Assembly: GCF_021165935.1 (NCBI RefSeq)
Contig: NZ_CP088953.1
Coordinates: forward strand, 3,884,501 to 3,948,500
Source of the DNA: Microbulbifer elongatus
GTDB taxonomy: Bacteria > Pseudomonadota > Gammaproteobacteria > Pseudomonadales > Cellvibrionaceae
Direction of reading: 5' to 3'
DNA length: 64,000 nucleotides
How positions within the stretch are numbered: the stretch's first letter is position 1; every line of letters starts with the position of its first letter. The notes beneath the pieces were generated by a model. That model did no database searches. It was not told where the DNA came from and saw only the letters and a program-made list of their open reading frames with translations. Below, one piece after another: positions 45,700-55,300 of the stretch. A program made the translations under genes and the position numbers.

Positions 45700-46683
45700 T
45701 CAACCACCGATGATCGAAAGGTTCTGGGTTCCGCCGGTATTCCCTTGCTGCAGATAGTGACTGACTTCTTTATTGCCAATCAGTGCCCGCACTTTTTCGG
45801 CCAGTGCGTCGGCCTCGCCTGTACGGATGGTTTCGCGCAGGTCGAGGCCAGCATCGCTGAACAGGCACAGGTGCAGTTTCCCCTGGGCGGAGACGCGCAG
45901 GCGGTTGCAGCTGTTGCAGAAGTCTTTGCTGTAGGGGGTGATGAGGCCGATGCGGCCTGCATAGTCGGGGTGGACGTATTCGCGGGCGGGGCCGGCGTCT
46001 ATGGCTCTGGGGAGGAGTTGCCAGCCGGTTTCGATCAGCTGCTGTTCGATGTCGCTGCCGCGCAGGTGGTTACTGGCGAAGTAGTCGCGGTTGTCGCCGG
46101 TCTGCATGAGTTCGATAAAGCGCAGGGTGACGGGGGTGGTTTTTAGCCAGTCGAGGAATTGATGCAGTCGGGTCTGAGCACCATCGGAGAGCAGGACGGC
46201 GTTGACCTTGGTCTGGATGCCCAATTCCAGTGCGCGGTCGATGCCGGTACGGATTTTGGGCAGGCAGTTGTGGCCGGTGATGCGGGCGAATTCCGCATTG
46301 TCGAGGCTGTCGATGCTGATATTGAGCTGGTGGAGGCCGCTGCGGTGCCAGGTGTCGATGACACTGGGGAGCTTGTAACCATTACTGGTGACGGCGACGC
46401 GATGGATACCGGGGGTAGCACTGGCGGCCTGAATAAGCTCTGGCAGGTCTTTGCGCAGCGAGGGTTCACCGCCGCTCAAGCGCACTTTTCGGGTGCCCAG
46501 TTGGGCGAAGGCGCGCATAACGGTACCGGCTTCCGCGACACTGAGGTCGGGGGCTTTTGGGGTGGCCTGGTAGCCGTCGGGCAGACAGTAGTCACAACGG
46601 AAGTTGCAGACGTCTGTTACGGACAGGCGCAGGTAATAGAAGCGACGGCCGTGACCGTCCTCCAGGATGTTGTTCTGTTTCAT
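45700..46683 (-). CDS. moaA: GTP 3',8-cyclase MoaA
   Basis: MoaA is the radical-SAM enzyme that starts molybdopterin synthesis from GTP. The 327-aa protein has CNFRCDYC, the 4Fe-4S radical-SAM motif, SGGEPSLRKDL, and a second cluster near the C-terminus (FCNSCNRLRVSAQGKLHLCLF). It ends in SIIGG, the catalytic Gly-Gly tail. The start MKQNNILEDGHGRRFYYLRLSV at 46683 is chosen because GGAAAGGTG directly precedes it; an in-frame extension to 46806 gives a non-family N-terminus. Confidence 0.95.
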   Translation of the reverse strand: MKQNNILEDGHGRRFYYLRLSVTDVCNFRCDYCLPDGYQATPKAPDLSVAEAGTVMRAFAQLGTRKVRLSGGEPSLRKDLPELIQAASATPGIHRVAVTSNGYKLPSVIDTWHRSGLHQLNISIDSLDNAEFARITGHNCLPKIRTGIDRALELGIQTKVNAVLLSDGAQTRLHQFLDWLKTTPVTLRFIELMQTGDNRDYFASNHLRGSDIEQQLIETGWQLLPRAIDAGPAREYVHPDYAGRIGLITPYSKDFCNSCNRLRVSAQGKLHLCLFSDAGLDLRETIRTGEADALAEKVRALIGNKEVSHYLQQGNTGGTQNLSIIGG

Positions 46684-46850
46684 CACCTTTCCAAATGCGG
46701 GAGGCCGTTCGGTTTCCCTTGCGACCCTGGCGGGCTGGCTGCTGCCGCCCGCGGCCTGAGCCCCATATCTGTGACGTAGGGGAGCAGGCTCGGTGTTTTC
46801 GTTCACTTCATGATATGCAATTTAGCGGCCAGGCGCTGCAATTTCTGCCT

Positions 46851-48326
46851 CTATTCCACTTCCAGAATTTTGAGGGTATTGGTCCCCCCGTGGGATTGCA
46901 TGAGGTCGCCGCGAATCAGTATGACCTGGTCGCCCGGCTTGACGATTTCTCTGGCTTTGAGTGTATCCAGGGCCCGCTGGTTCAATTCCCGGTCCCCTTC
47001 CTTCTCTCCCGGCACAAACAGCACCGAGATGACGCCACGATACAACGCCATACGCCGCTGGGCCACTGGATCGTGGGCGAGACCGACGATGGGCAGACCG
47101 GAACGGATGCGGGAAGCGATCAGCGGGGTATAGCCGGTCTGGGTCATACAGGCGATGGCGGTGACGCCGGCCAGATGGTTGGCGGCATACATGGCAGACA
47201 GGGAGATGGTTTCGTCGATGCGAATGAAATCCTGGTGCATACGGTGCCCGGACTCCTGCGCCGAGCGCTCCCGTTCCGCGCCGAGGCACAGGCGGGTCAT
47301 GGCCTCTACCGCCTCCACCGGGTAGTCACCGGCGGCAGTTTCCGCCGAGAGCATGACCGCGTCTGTCCCATCCAGCACCGCGTTCGCCACGTCGAACACT
47401 TCTGCGCGGGTAGGCAGCGGTGCGGTAATCATGGTTTCCAGCATCTGGGTGGCGGTGATCACCGCGCGATTCAGCTGACGGGCGCGCAGGATCATGCGTT
47501 TCTGCACGCCGATCAGCGCTGCATCGCCAATCTCCACCCCCAGATCGCCCCGGGCCACCATTACCGCTTCCGAGGCGCGAATGATATCGTCGAGGGTTTC
47601 CTCATCCGCCACGGCTTCCGCGCGTTCCACCTTGGCCACCAGGCCGATATGCCTGCCCGCCTCACCAAGTAACGCGCGCGCTTCCTGCATGTCTGCGGCG
47701 GTGCGCGGGAAAGACACCGCCAGATAATCCACGCCGATGTCGATGGCGGTTTTCAGGTCGGCTTTGTCTTTATCGGTCAGGGCCGCGGCGGAGAGGCCGC
47801 CTCCCTGCTTGTTGATACCTTTGTTGTTGGACAGTTTGCCCCCTACCACCACGGTGGTGTGTACCTCGCGGTCACTGACACGGTCTACTTCGAGTACCAC
47901 ACGGCCGTCGTCCAGCAACAGCACATCCCCGGCAGAGACGTCGCGAATCAGATCCTTGTAGTCACACCCCACCCGCTTCTCGTCGCCCTCATTGGCGTCC
48001 AGGGACATATCCAGTACAAACGGCTGCCTCTCCTGCAGGTTGATGGCATTGTCGCGGAAGCGCGCGATGCGGATTTTGGGGCCCTGTAAATCGCCGAGAG
48101 CGGCGACGGTTTTGCCGAGGCGATCGGCGATTTCCCGCACCTGTTGCAGGCGGCGGCGGTGGTCGTCGGCGGTCCCATGAGAGAAGTTCAGACGCACCAC
48201 GTCCACCCCGGCCTTGAGCATTTTCTCGAGCACACCCTGTTTGTCACTGGCCGGGCCCAGGGTGGCCACAATCTTGGTGCGGCGGACAGGGTTGGCTGTG
48301 CGCTGGTTGGCAGGTTTCTGGCTCAT
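46851..48326 (-). CDS. pyk: Pyruvate kinase
   Basis: Converts phosphoenolpyruvate and ADP to pyruvate and ATP. The 491-aa protein contains TKIVATLGPASD at the N-terminus, VRLNFSHG, ALGDLQGPKIRI, DYLAVSFPRTAAD, VMVARGDLGVEIG and TQMLETMI, all characteristic. The overall form suggests the PykA-type isozyme, but I did not resolve the regulation. GAGGT precedes the ATG. It lies 99 bp downstream of the glycerate kinase gene and may be co-transcribed with it. Confidence 0.96.
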   Translation of the reverse strand: MSQKPANQRTANPVRRTKIVATLGPASDKQGVLEKMLKAGVDVVRLNFSHGTADDHRRRLQQVREIADRLGKTVAALGDLQGPKIRIARFRDNAINLQERQPFVLDMSLDANEGDEKRVGCDYKDLIRDVSAGDVLLLDDGRVVLEVDRVSDREVHTTVVVGGKLSNNKGINKQGGGLSAAALTDKDKADLKTAIDIGVDYLAVSFPRTAADMQEARALLGEAGRHIGLVAKVERAEAVADEETLDDIIRASEAVMVARGDLGVEIGDAALIGVQKRMILRARQLNRAVITATQMLETMITAPLPTRAEVFDVANAVLDGTDAVMLSAETAAGDYPVEAVEAMTRLCLGAERERSAQESGHRMHQDFIRIDETISLSAMYAANHLAGVTAIACMTQTGYTPLIASRIRSGLPIVGLAHDPVAQRRMALYRGVISVLFVPGEKEGDRELNQRALDTLKAREIVKPGDQVILIRGDLMQSHGGTNTLKILEVE

Positions 48327-48425
48327 CAGGACCTCTGTTTATCCACTCTGGCGTCATTCAATATTGTGTTGTTTGCCGTGTATGCACTGATGTCCCACAC
48401 GGGGAAAGCCCTCCACCCCCTCGCT

Positions 48426-49736
48426 CTATTTCGCCGTGGGCAAAATCAGAATCGCACGAAAATCATTCACATTGGTGCGTGTGGGGCCGGTGATGATCAG
48501 GTTTTCCAGCTCGGCAAAAAAACTGTAGGCATCGTTGTTGGCGAGGTAAGCGGCGGGGTCCAGCCCCTGCGTCTGCATACGCGTCCAGTCGCCGGGGGCA
48601 AAGAGTGCGCCCGCATTGTCTTCGGACCCGTCGATACCATCGGTATCCACCGCCAGGCCATAAATACCCTCGGCACCGGCAAGGGTGGAGAACAACCCCA
48701 GCAGGTATTCGACGTTGCGCCCGCCCCGGCCGTTGCCGGTGACCGTCACACTGGTTTCACCACCGGAGAGGATCAGAAGCGGCTCGCGGCTGTCACGCTG
48801 TGCAGCGAGGGCCAGCAGGCCGTGTTCGGCCCCCAGGGTTCGGGCTTCTCCCTCGAGGTTATCGCCCAGTACACGCACCTTGATACCGGCAGCAACCGCC
48901 GCACTGCGGGCGGCCTCCAGCGCATCACTGGCTTTGGCCAGCATTACCGGGGTATCCCTTGCAAAGGCGGGATCCTCAGGGTGGGGTGTACTTCCCTCTC
49001 TCTGCAGATGCGCGCGCAGGCTCTGGTCAATTTCAAGGTTGTAGCGCCGCAGAATTTCAAGAGCGTCTCTCGGCGTCGAGTCATCGGGCAGGGTGGGACC
49101 GGAAGCAATCAGTGTGGGGTCGTCCCCTGGCACATCGGAAATCAGATAGGTCACTACCTGCGCCGGGTGGGCGGCAGCAGCAAGGCGACCACCTTTGATG
49201 GCTGACAGATGCCGCCGTACTGTATTGATTTCCCGAATGGGGGCACCGCAGCGCAACAGGGCCTTGTTGACGGACTGTTTCTGCGCCAGCGTGAGTCCCG
49301 CTGCCGGCAGTGTCATCAGGGCCGAACCGCCTCCTGAAATCAGCGCGATCACGAGGTCACTCTGACCGAGTTCAGTGACCGCTGCCAGCATCCGCCTCGC
49401 CGCCACCTCTCCCATGTTGTCGGGCATGGGGTGTGCTGCTTCCAGCACATCGATCATTTCACACTGCGCTCCGTGCCCATAGCGGGTGACCACCAGCCCT
49501 TCGAGGTCCGCGTCGGGATAATTCGCGGACCAGGCCTTTTCCAATGCGGCCGCCATGGCTGCAGCGGCCTTCCCGGCACCGATCACAACTGTACGACCAC
49601 TGGGTGGCTCAGGTAGCCGGGCGGGTAGCAGCGTATCCGGGTGCACAGAGGCAATAGCCACATCCGCGAGCGCGCGTAGCCAGGCAGTAAAATCGTGTGG
49701 ACGTTTGAGGGTCGACAACTCGGGCAGTCTGTTCAT
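48426..49736 (-). CDS. Glycerate 2-kinase, TtuD/GckA family
   Basis: A 436-aa kinase of the MOFRL family that phosphorylates glycerate to 2-phosphoglycerate. Family phrases include VVIGAGKAAAAMAAALE, LISGGGSALM, INTVRRHLSAIKGGRLA, DVPGDDPTLIASGPT, LSGGETSVTVTGNGRGGRN, and DTDGIDGSEDNAGA. I chose the ATG at 49736 because GAGG sits 9 nt upstream; an ATG five codons earlier (49751) is also possible. With pyruvate kinase next door it would channel glycerate, from glyoxylate or hydroxypyruvate, into pyruvate. Confidence 0.92.
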   Translation of the reverse strand: MNRLPELSTLKRPHDFTAWLRALADVAIASVHPDTLLPARLPEPPSGRTVVIGAGKAAAAMAAALEKAWSANYPDADLEGLVVTRYGHGAQCEMIDVLEAAHPMPDNMGEVAARRMLAAVTELGQSDLVIALISGGGSALMTLPAAGLTLAQKQSVNKALLRCGAPIREINTVRRHLSAIKGGRLAAAAHPAQVVTYLISDVPGDDPTLIASGPTLPDDSTPRDALEILRRYNLEIDQSLRAHLQREGSTPHPEDPAFARDTPVMLAKASDALEAARSAAVAAGIKVRVLGDNLEGEARTLGAEHGLLALAAQRDSREPLLILSGGETSVTVTGNGRGGRNVEYLLGLFSTLAGAEGIYGLAVDTDGIDGSEDNAGALFAPGDWTRMQTQGLDPAAYLANNDAYSFFAELENLIITGPTRTNVNDFRAILILPTAK

Positions 49737-49989
49737 CGAAGCGGGCCTCATACCTGTTATCTAATTATCGTTTCATCAATGCCCTACCCGGGGGGTCGCG
49801 TTCCGATCGCCAGCTGTGATCCATTCCATTCAGACGGCACCGGGTATGCTGCACACCGGATCATTTTCGTCAGTGTAGTGCAAGTCGGAGCGTGACCGAG
49901 GGCGCTGGATGCGGTACCGGCAGCGGGCAGGCAATTCTTCTTCACAGGCTTTAATGCAAGAAGGGTTCCGAAGAAGGCATCGGACAACA

Positions 49990-51300
49990 TTAGAGAAATG
50001 CGAATTTGGCGATAAAGATCGCACTCAGAACATACAGGCTGATCGAGATCTTCTCGTGCTGACCGGTAAACAGCTTCATCGCCGTGTAGGTCACAAACCC
50101 CAGCGCGATACCATTGGCGATGGAAAAGGTGAGCGGCATCATGACCGCGGTGACAATGGCAGGAATACTGTCGGAATGATCTTCCCAGTTGATATGGGCC
50201 AGTCCGCCCATCATCAGCATGGCCACGTAGATCAGTGCGCCAGCGGTCGCATACGCCGGAATCATACCGGCGAGTGGGGCAAAAAATACCGCCAACAGAA
50301 ACAGCAGGCCAACCGTCACAGCGGTCAGCCCTGTGCGACCACCCGCAGCGACACCGGAGGCACTTTCCACATAACTGGTGACGGGTGGACAGCCGACGAA
50401 GGCCCCCATCACACTGGAGGTGGAGTCCGCTTTCAGTGCCCGCGGCAGATTCTTGATCTGGCCATGGTCATCCACCAGGTGCGCGCGGTGAGCAACCCCC
50501 ATCAACGTCCCCGCGGTGTCGAACATATTCACAAACAGAAAGGCAAGAATGACGCTGATCATGCCCACGTTGAAAGCGCCCTGTACATCCATTGCCAGCC
50601 AGGTCGGCGCCAGGCTCGGCGGCGTGGACACGAGGCCCTGATATTCCACCAGTCCGAGGGCCCAGCCCAACGCCGTCACCCCCAGCATACTGAACAGAAT
50701 TGCGCCAAACATATTGCGGTAGCTGAGGATCGCGATCAGCAGGAAGCACAGGGCCGCGAGCAGCACCGAGGGATCACTGAAACTGCCCATGGAAAGTAGC
50801 GTGGCCGGGTTATCCACAACGATACCGGCCGTTTTGAGACCGATCAGCCCGAGAAACAGGCCGACACCGGCGCCCATGGCAAAGCGCAGACTCATGGGAA
50901 TACTGTTCAACAACCACTCGCGAATGCGCGACAGGCTCATGATCATAAATAGCACGCCGGAGATAAATACCGCCCCCAGCGCGACCTGCCAGCTATAGCC
51001 CATTTCCCCCACCACGGTGTAGGTAAAGAAGGCGTTGAGCCCCATTCCCGGAGCCAGCCCCACCGGCCAGTTGGCGTATAGCCCCATCAGGAAGCAGGCC
51101 AGCGCAGCACCGATACAGGTTGCGACAAACGCCGCCCCGTGATCTACACCGGCTTCCGCCATAATATTGGGGTTAACAAAGATCACGTATGCCATGGTAA
51201 AAAAGGTGGTGACACCCGCCACCAGCTCGGTTTTTACCGAGGTCTTGTGCGCGCGCAGTTTGAATACGCGGTCGAGAAAACCATTGCTCTCTAAATTCAC
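49990..51300 (-). CDS. NCS2-family nucleobase permease, AzgA/GhxP-type
   Basis: A 436-aa inner-membrane protein with about 12-14 membrane segments. It begins SVKTELVAGVTTFFTMAYVIFVNPNIMAEAG, the hallmark of the AzgA/GhxP/PurP branch that takes up adenine, guanine or hypoxanthine. Other family phrases are GMGLNAFFTY, LFVNMFDTAGTLMGVAHR and STSSVMGAFVGCPPVTSYVESASGVAAGGRTGLTAV. The start is GTG at 51300 with AAGAG upstream. The RutR-like regulator gene lies just upstream on the same strand. Confidence 0.93.
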   Translation of the reverse strand: MNLESNGFLDRVFKLRAHKTSVKTELVAGVTTFFTMAYVIFVNPNIMAEAGVDHGAAFVATCIGAALACFLMGLYANWPVGLAPGMGLNAFFTYTVVGEMGYSWQVALGAVFISGVLFMIMSLSRIREWLLNSIPMSLRFAMGAGVGLFLGLIGLKTAGIVVDNPATLLSMGSFSDPSVLLAALCFLLIAILSYRNMFGAILFSMLGVTALGWALGLVEYQGLVSTPPSLAPTWLAMDVQGAFNVGMISVILAFLFVNMFDTAGTLMGVAHRAHLVDDHGQIKNLPRALKADSTSSVMGAFVGCPPVTSYVESASGVAAGGRTGLTAVTVGLLFLLAVFFAPLAGMIPAYATAGALIYVAMLMMGGLAHINWEDHSDSIPAIVTAVMMPLTFSIANGIALGFVTYTAMKLFTGQHEKISISLYVLSAIFIAKFAFL

Positions 51301-51447
51301 AGCGCTCTTTGCCGAGTGGTTCGGCCGGTTCTGGAAACGCCCCGGTGCCCGGCGTTTCAGTGAATGATGATGTCAGTATCGTTCGCTATTCCTCAGAGCA
51401 GGCTCTGTGCTCATCGGCGTCGCTGACCGACTGCCTGTTCCGGCCTG
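51301..51447. other. Leader between the RutR-like gene and the permease
   Basis: The gap contains a GAAACGCC ... GGCGTTTC hairpin (51334-51358) in the permease leader. No U-run follows on the minus strand. I do not see the conserved core of a purine riboswitch here. Confidence 0.35.
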
Positions 51448-52191
51448 TCATTCCGGTTCTGGCTCCGGCTCCTGATTGAGCCCATCCTGGGGTACCGATT
51501 CAAACGGCGGTACGTCGAGACCACAGCCTCGCAGTATCACGTCAATCAGGAATTTCGCCGCGTGGTCGAAGTCTTCCTGGGTGTACTCGGCCTTGCCCTC
51601 AATCACCAGAATCTGCGTCTGGAAGTCCGCATAGTATTGCGTGGAAGACCAGATCAGCAGGATCAACTGCACCGGGTCAACGGGTGCCATCTGCCCATCG
51701 TCGACCCATTGCTGGATCACCCCGGCGCGGTCGCGCACCCAGTCCCGCAGCCCCGAGCAGATATGCTCCTTCAGTATCGGCGCCCCTTTGATGACCTCCA
51801 GCGCAAACAGGCGCGACGCCTGTGGGTGGGTGCGGGACATTTCCACCTTGACGCGAATAAAACGCGCCAGTGTCATGGCGGGGTCATCTTCTGGTCTGAT
51901 CGACGCGAGCATCGCATCCCAGCGCTCGATGATTGACTCGAACAGCGCGATGTACAGACGCTGCTTGTTGCTGAAATAGTAGAGCACATTGGACTTGGGC
52001 AGTGCCGCACGCTCCGCGATACGCTGAATGGTGGCACCGCGGAAGCCATGCAGGGCAAACTCTTCTTCCGCTGCCGCCAGGATCAGCTCGCGGTTGCGCA
52101 CCCGGATTTTACCCGCCCGCTTTGCGGGAGCCGTTGTGGGCTCGGCTCGCTCTGACGAGAGATTGAACGATGAACTGGTTGACCGGGACAT
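51448..52191 (-). CDS. TetR-family regulator with RutR/YcdC-type C-terminus
   Basis: A 247-aa transcription factor. After a disordered Ser/Ala-rich N-terminus comes a TetR helix-turn-helix domain (RELILAAAEEEFALHGFRGATIQRIAERAALPKSNVLYYFSNKQRLYIALF). The C-terminal domain (DDPAMTLARFIRVKVEMSRTHPQASRLFALEVIKGAPIL and HICSGLRDWVRDRAGVIQQWVDDGQ in parts) is of the RutR type, known in E. coli to sense uracil/thymine. The tail is acidic (EPEPEPE). The ATG at 52191 has GGTGGA upstream. Control of the adjacent nucleobase permease is likely but not shown. Confidence 0.88.
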   Translation of the reverse strand: MSRSTSSSFNLSSERAEPTTAPAKRAGKIRVRNRELILAAAEEEFALHGFRGATIQRIAERAALPKSNVLYYFSNKQRLYIALFESIIERWDAMLASIRPEDDPAMTLARFIRVKVEMSRTHPQASRLFALEVIKGAPILKEHICSGLRDWVRDRAGVIQQWVDDGQMAPVDPVQLILLIWSSTQYYADFQTQILVIEGKAEYTQEDFDHAAKFLIDVILRGCGLDVPPFESVPQDGLNQEPEPEPE

Positions 52192-52265
52192 GGATCCACC
52201 GCGGTTTTTGACACTTGTTTGACAATAGTGCAACTGGCGGAGAGTGGCAAAGCAGGGCCCCAACT

Positions 52266-52293
52266 AAAAAGACCGGCCAACTGGCCGGTCTTT
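52266..52293 (-). terminator. Strong terminator after the 2185-aa lipoprotein gene
   Basis: A perfect 12-bp stem (52268-52279 with 52282-52293) with a 2-nt loop starts 14 nt after the stop. On the minus strand the right arm is followed by a run of U residues (GGTCTTTTTAG). It isolates the lipoprotein gene from the TetR gene. Confidence 0.9.
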
Positions 52294-52307
52294 GCTGTGA
52301 AATCTGC

Positions 52308-55300
52308 TCAGTCTGCCAACAAATCAATGGCGGTCAATGCCGAGCCGGAGACATACAATACCCCCTCGTCGCTGAGACTGAGTGCACCGGAGGCCGCGTA
52401 GGACCACACGGCGTCCCGGCTCTGCAGATCAATGGCGTAGGTTGTGGTGGCGCCCCCCACAAACACGTGCGTACGGGTAATCACGATATTTGACGTCAGG
52501 GATTCGCTTGCCTCGTAATTCCACAAGACCGTACCCGTCGATTCGTCAATGACCTTCAGTATTCCGGATTCAATGGCAAAGATCTGGCCCAGATGTGATG
52601 AGGGCTGCCCGGTATAGTTCCCCGAACGCTCCCACAGAATGGCTCTCTGCTCCAGATCAAATACCACCAGAGTACCGCGCTGGATTGCTACCGAGTTTCC
52701 AATCCCGGTCAGCACCGTCGCCATCCCCACGTCATAGCCACCCGAATCGAAGCTGGGGAAATCAATGCGATAGGCGAGCTCACCGGTCAGCCGGTCGTAG
52801 GCGGCAAAATCCGTGATAAACGCATACACATACTGATCATCCACCGCGGGTGTAAAGCCGTCATATTGCGCCGTATAGGCAAACCAGTTTTCGCTGCCGG
52901 TTGCTGCATTGTGGGAATACATGCCCCCGTAATACCCACCCGCGATGTACAGCTGCCCCGCGAAAGGTGTGGGAGCCAGGTAGCTGGACCACTGATTTCT
53001 GTACGCGGTAGCAAAGTGTAGAGCCCCGGTCTCGGCATCGACGCCACGGATAAAGGAATCCCCGTGGCCTCCGCTCTGGAAGTACACGCGGCCATCAGCA
53101 TACGCCGGGGGATTCAGGCTGTTGATATCGTCGTAGGCTTTTTCCCAGCGTATTTCACCGGTTTCCGCATTCAACCCGTATATCCGTTGATTACTGAAGT
53201 AGCTGTCACTGGAGACAAAAACCCCACCATCGCCCGCGGCCACGGAGTGAAGCCTGGAAACATCCGGAAAGCTCTTGCTCCAGCGCAAGGTGAAATCGGC
53301 CTCGTCCAGATCCCACGGTGTATAGCCGGTATGATCTGCTCCCCCCTGGGCACTCCCCCAGACCACCGGCATCGGGAAGTCCAGCTCATCCGTCGGTGAC
53401 GTATGCGCGACATACTCCTCGAGATTGGTAAAGGTATCCGAATCGAGATCTCCCGCCGCGTCTTCCGGCGCGTTCGGATCCAGCGCAAACTCGACCTCCC
53501 AATTGTCTGGCATGATGTCGCCATCGGTGTCTTTCAACAGCGGTGAAGAGGCATGCACGACGTATTCATCGTAATCCGTCAGGCCATCACCATCGGTATC
53601 CGCCAGAATCGGTGAGGTTCCGAGTACGGATTCCTCGAGGTTGGTCAGCCCATCGTCGTCGGCATCATCAGCGGCGTCATTGACCAGCACATTCAGACCG
53701 TGGGTAACCTCGTAAAGGTCGCCCATGCCGTCCTGGTCGGAATCACTGGCCAGGGGATCAGAACCATGAACCTCCAACTCCTCCTGGTCGCCAACACCAT
53801 CACCATCGGAATCCGTGAGATTAGGGTCGGTACCGGCGGCCAGCTCTTTGTCGTCGGTCAGACCATCCCCATCGGAATCCGGGTGCAACGGATCCGTGCC
53901 ATGCACCAGTACTTCATCTCCATCGCTGACGGTATCTCCATCGGTATCGGCCTTGTTCGCACGGGTGCCGAGAGAGAACTCCTCCAGGGCGGTCAGATTG
54001 TCCAGATCATAGTCCGATGACGCATCCGCAGGGTTGTTGGCATCAAGCCCATTGGCGGCTTCCCACCAATCCGGCAGGCCATCGCTGTCGCTATCCAGGT
54101 GCGGGGTGAAATCGACAAACTCGGCAAAGACCGGCAGACGGGAAAACCCGCTGAGATCGCCATTCACTAGTGCCACATTCTCGAAGCGGGAAGACAACAG
54201 CAGGTCACCGTTGCTCCGCAGAGAGATGTCATAGAAGCTACCGCCCACCTCCAGCTCAGCCTGATGATTTCCGAAGGCGTCATACTTGTGGACATCCCCG
54301 CTCCAGTCCGCAATGAACAGCTCGCCAGCGGTATTGACGGCAATAGAACGGCCCTCATCCACCGTGAGCTCCGATACTAACGTCATGGTGTCCGGGTCGA
54401 ACTTATCGATGACGCGCCCGGTAAAACCATAAAGATATCCGTCTTCGCCAACGGTCAGGTCGATATAACCATTGCCACTGACAAAATTGAACGAGCCGTC
54501 ACTCAGGTCAAACTCAACAATGCCCTGATTGGGGCTTCCCGAGGTCGCCATATTGGTGACGAATACCCGCTCTCCGATTGCATCGATCCCTCCGTAGGTA
54601 CCGTTGTTGATGGTGGACCATCCCGGTGCGGTGTAATGCTCCCACTGGTGATCCCTGGGCGAATAAATACTGAGCTTCGGCTCGAAGGTGCCATTGAAGA
54701 CGGCCACACGGCCATCAGCGAGAACCGCGATATCCCGCGCCTCTTCGCTGTATGCACCCTGACCAGCAACCTCCACCTCCTTCAGAAGTGTGGCGTCGTA
54801 ATCGTAGAACTGAATTTTGTTGTCATTGGACGCGACAAAGCTCGCCCCCATTTCAAATACGTTGTCCAGCGGTGCCACAACGAAATTATCCAGATACACC
54901 GAGCAGTCATCACTGCTACTGGTGATGGAAATTGTCAGCTCTCTATTGCCGGCTGCCAATGACAGTTTCTGGGTCTGCCAGATTGACTGCGGAGGGTAAC
55001 CACTAAAGACCTGCTCACCATCCACCCGGATAGACACATTTTTGTCGTAGTAGTTGTAGCAATCAGACACCATATCGAAACGGACCTCCACCGGGGCAAA
55101 GGTTCGCTGCCAGGTGATGGAGGCATCGCCACCAAATGAAAGCGCGTAGTCACCATGACTCGCCGTACCTTGCGCCACGGACATGCTGTCCGGCGCCGAG
55201 GCCACCGCCAACTCCGGCGGCACAGTGCCATCCTCGAACGAGAAGTACGCATCGTCTACGACTTCAGGTAACGAATTGATGTCCGCTGCATCAGTCCCGT

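Noticed and set aside
46684..46806. Longer moaA start
   Set aside because: The added N-terminus is not family-like, and the internal ATG has a strong ribosome-binding site.
51301..51447. Purine riboswitch in the permease leader
   Set aside because: Only a simple hairpin is present; the conserved loop-loop and core sequences are not seen.
52192..52265. Operator for the RutR-like regulator formed by two TTGACA-like direct repeats
   Set aside because: The repeats are not clearly palindromic and could be chance or a -35 element; not enough to call an operator.
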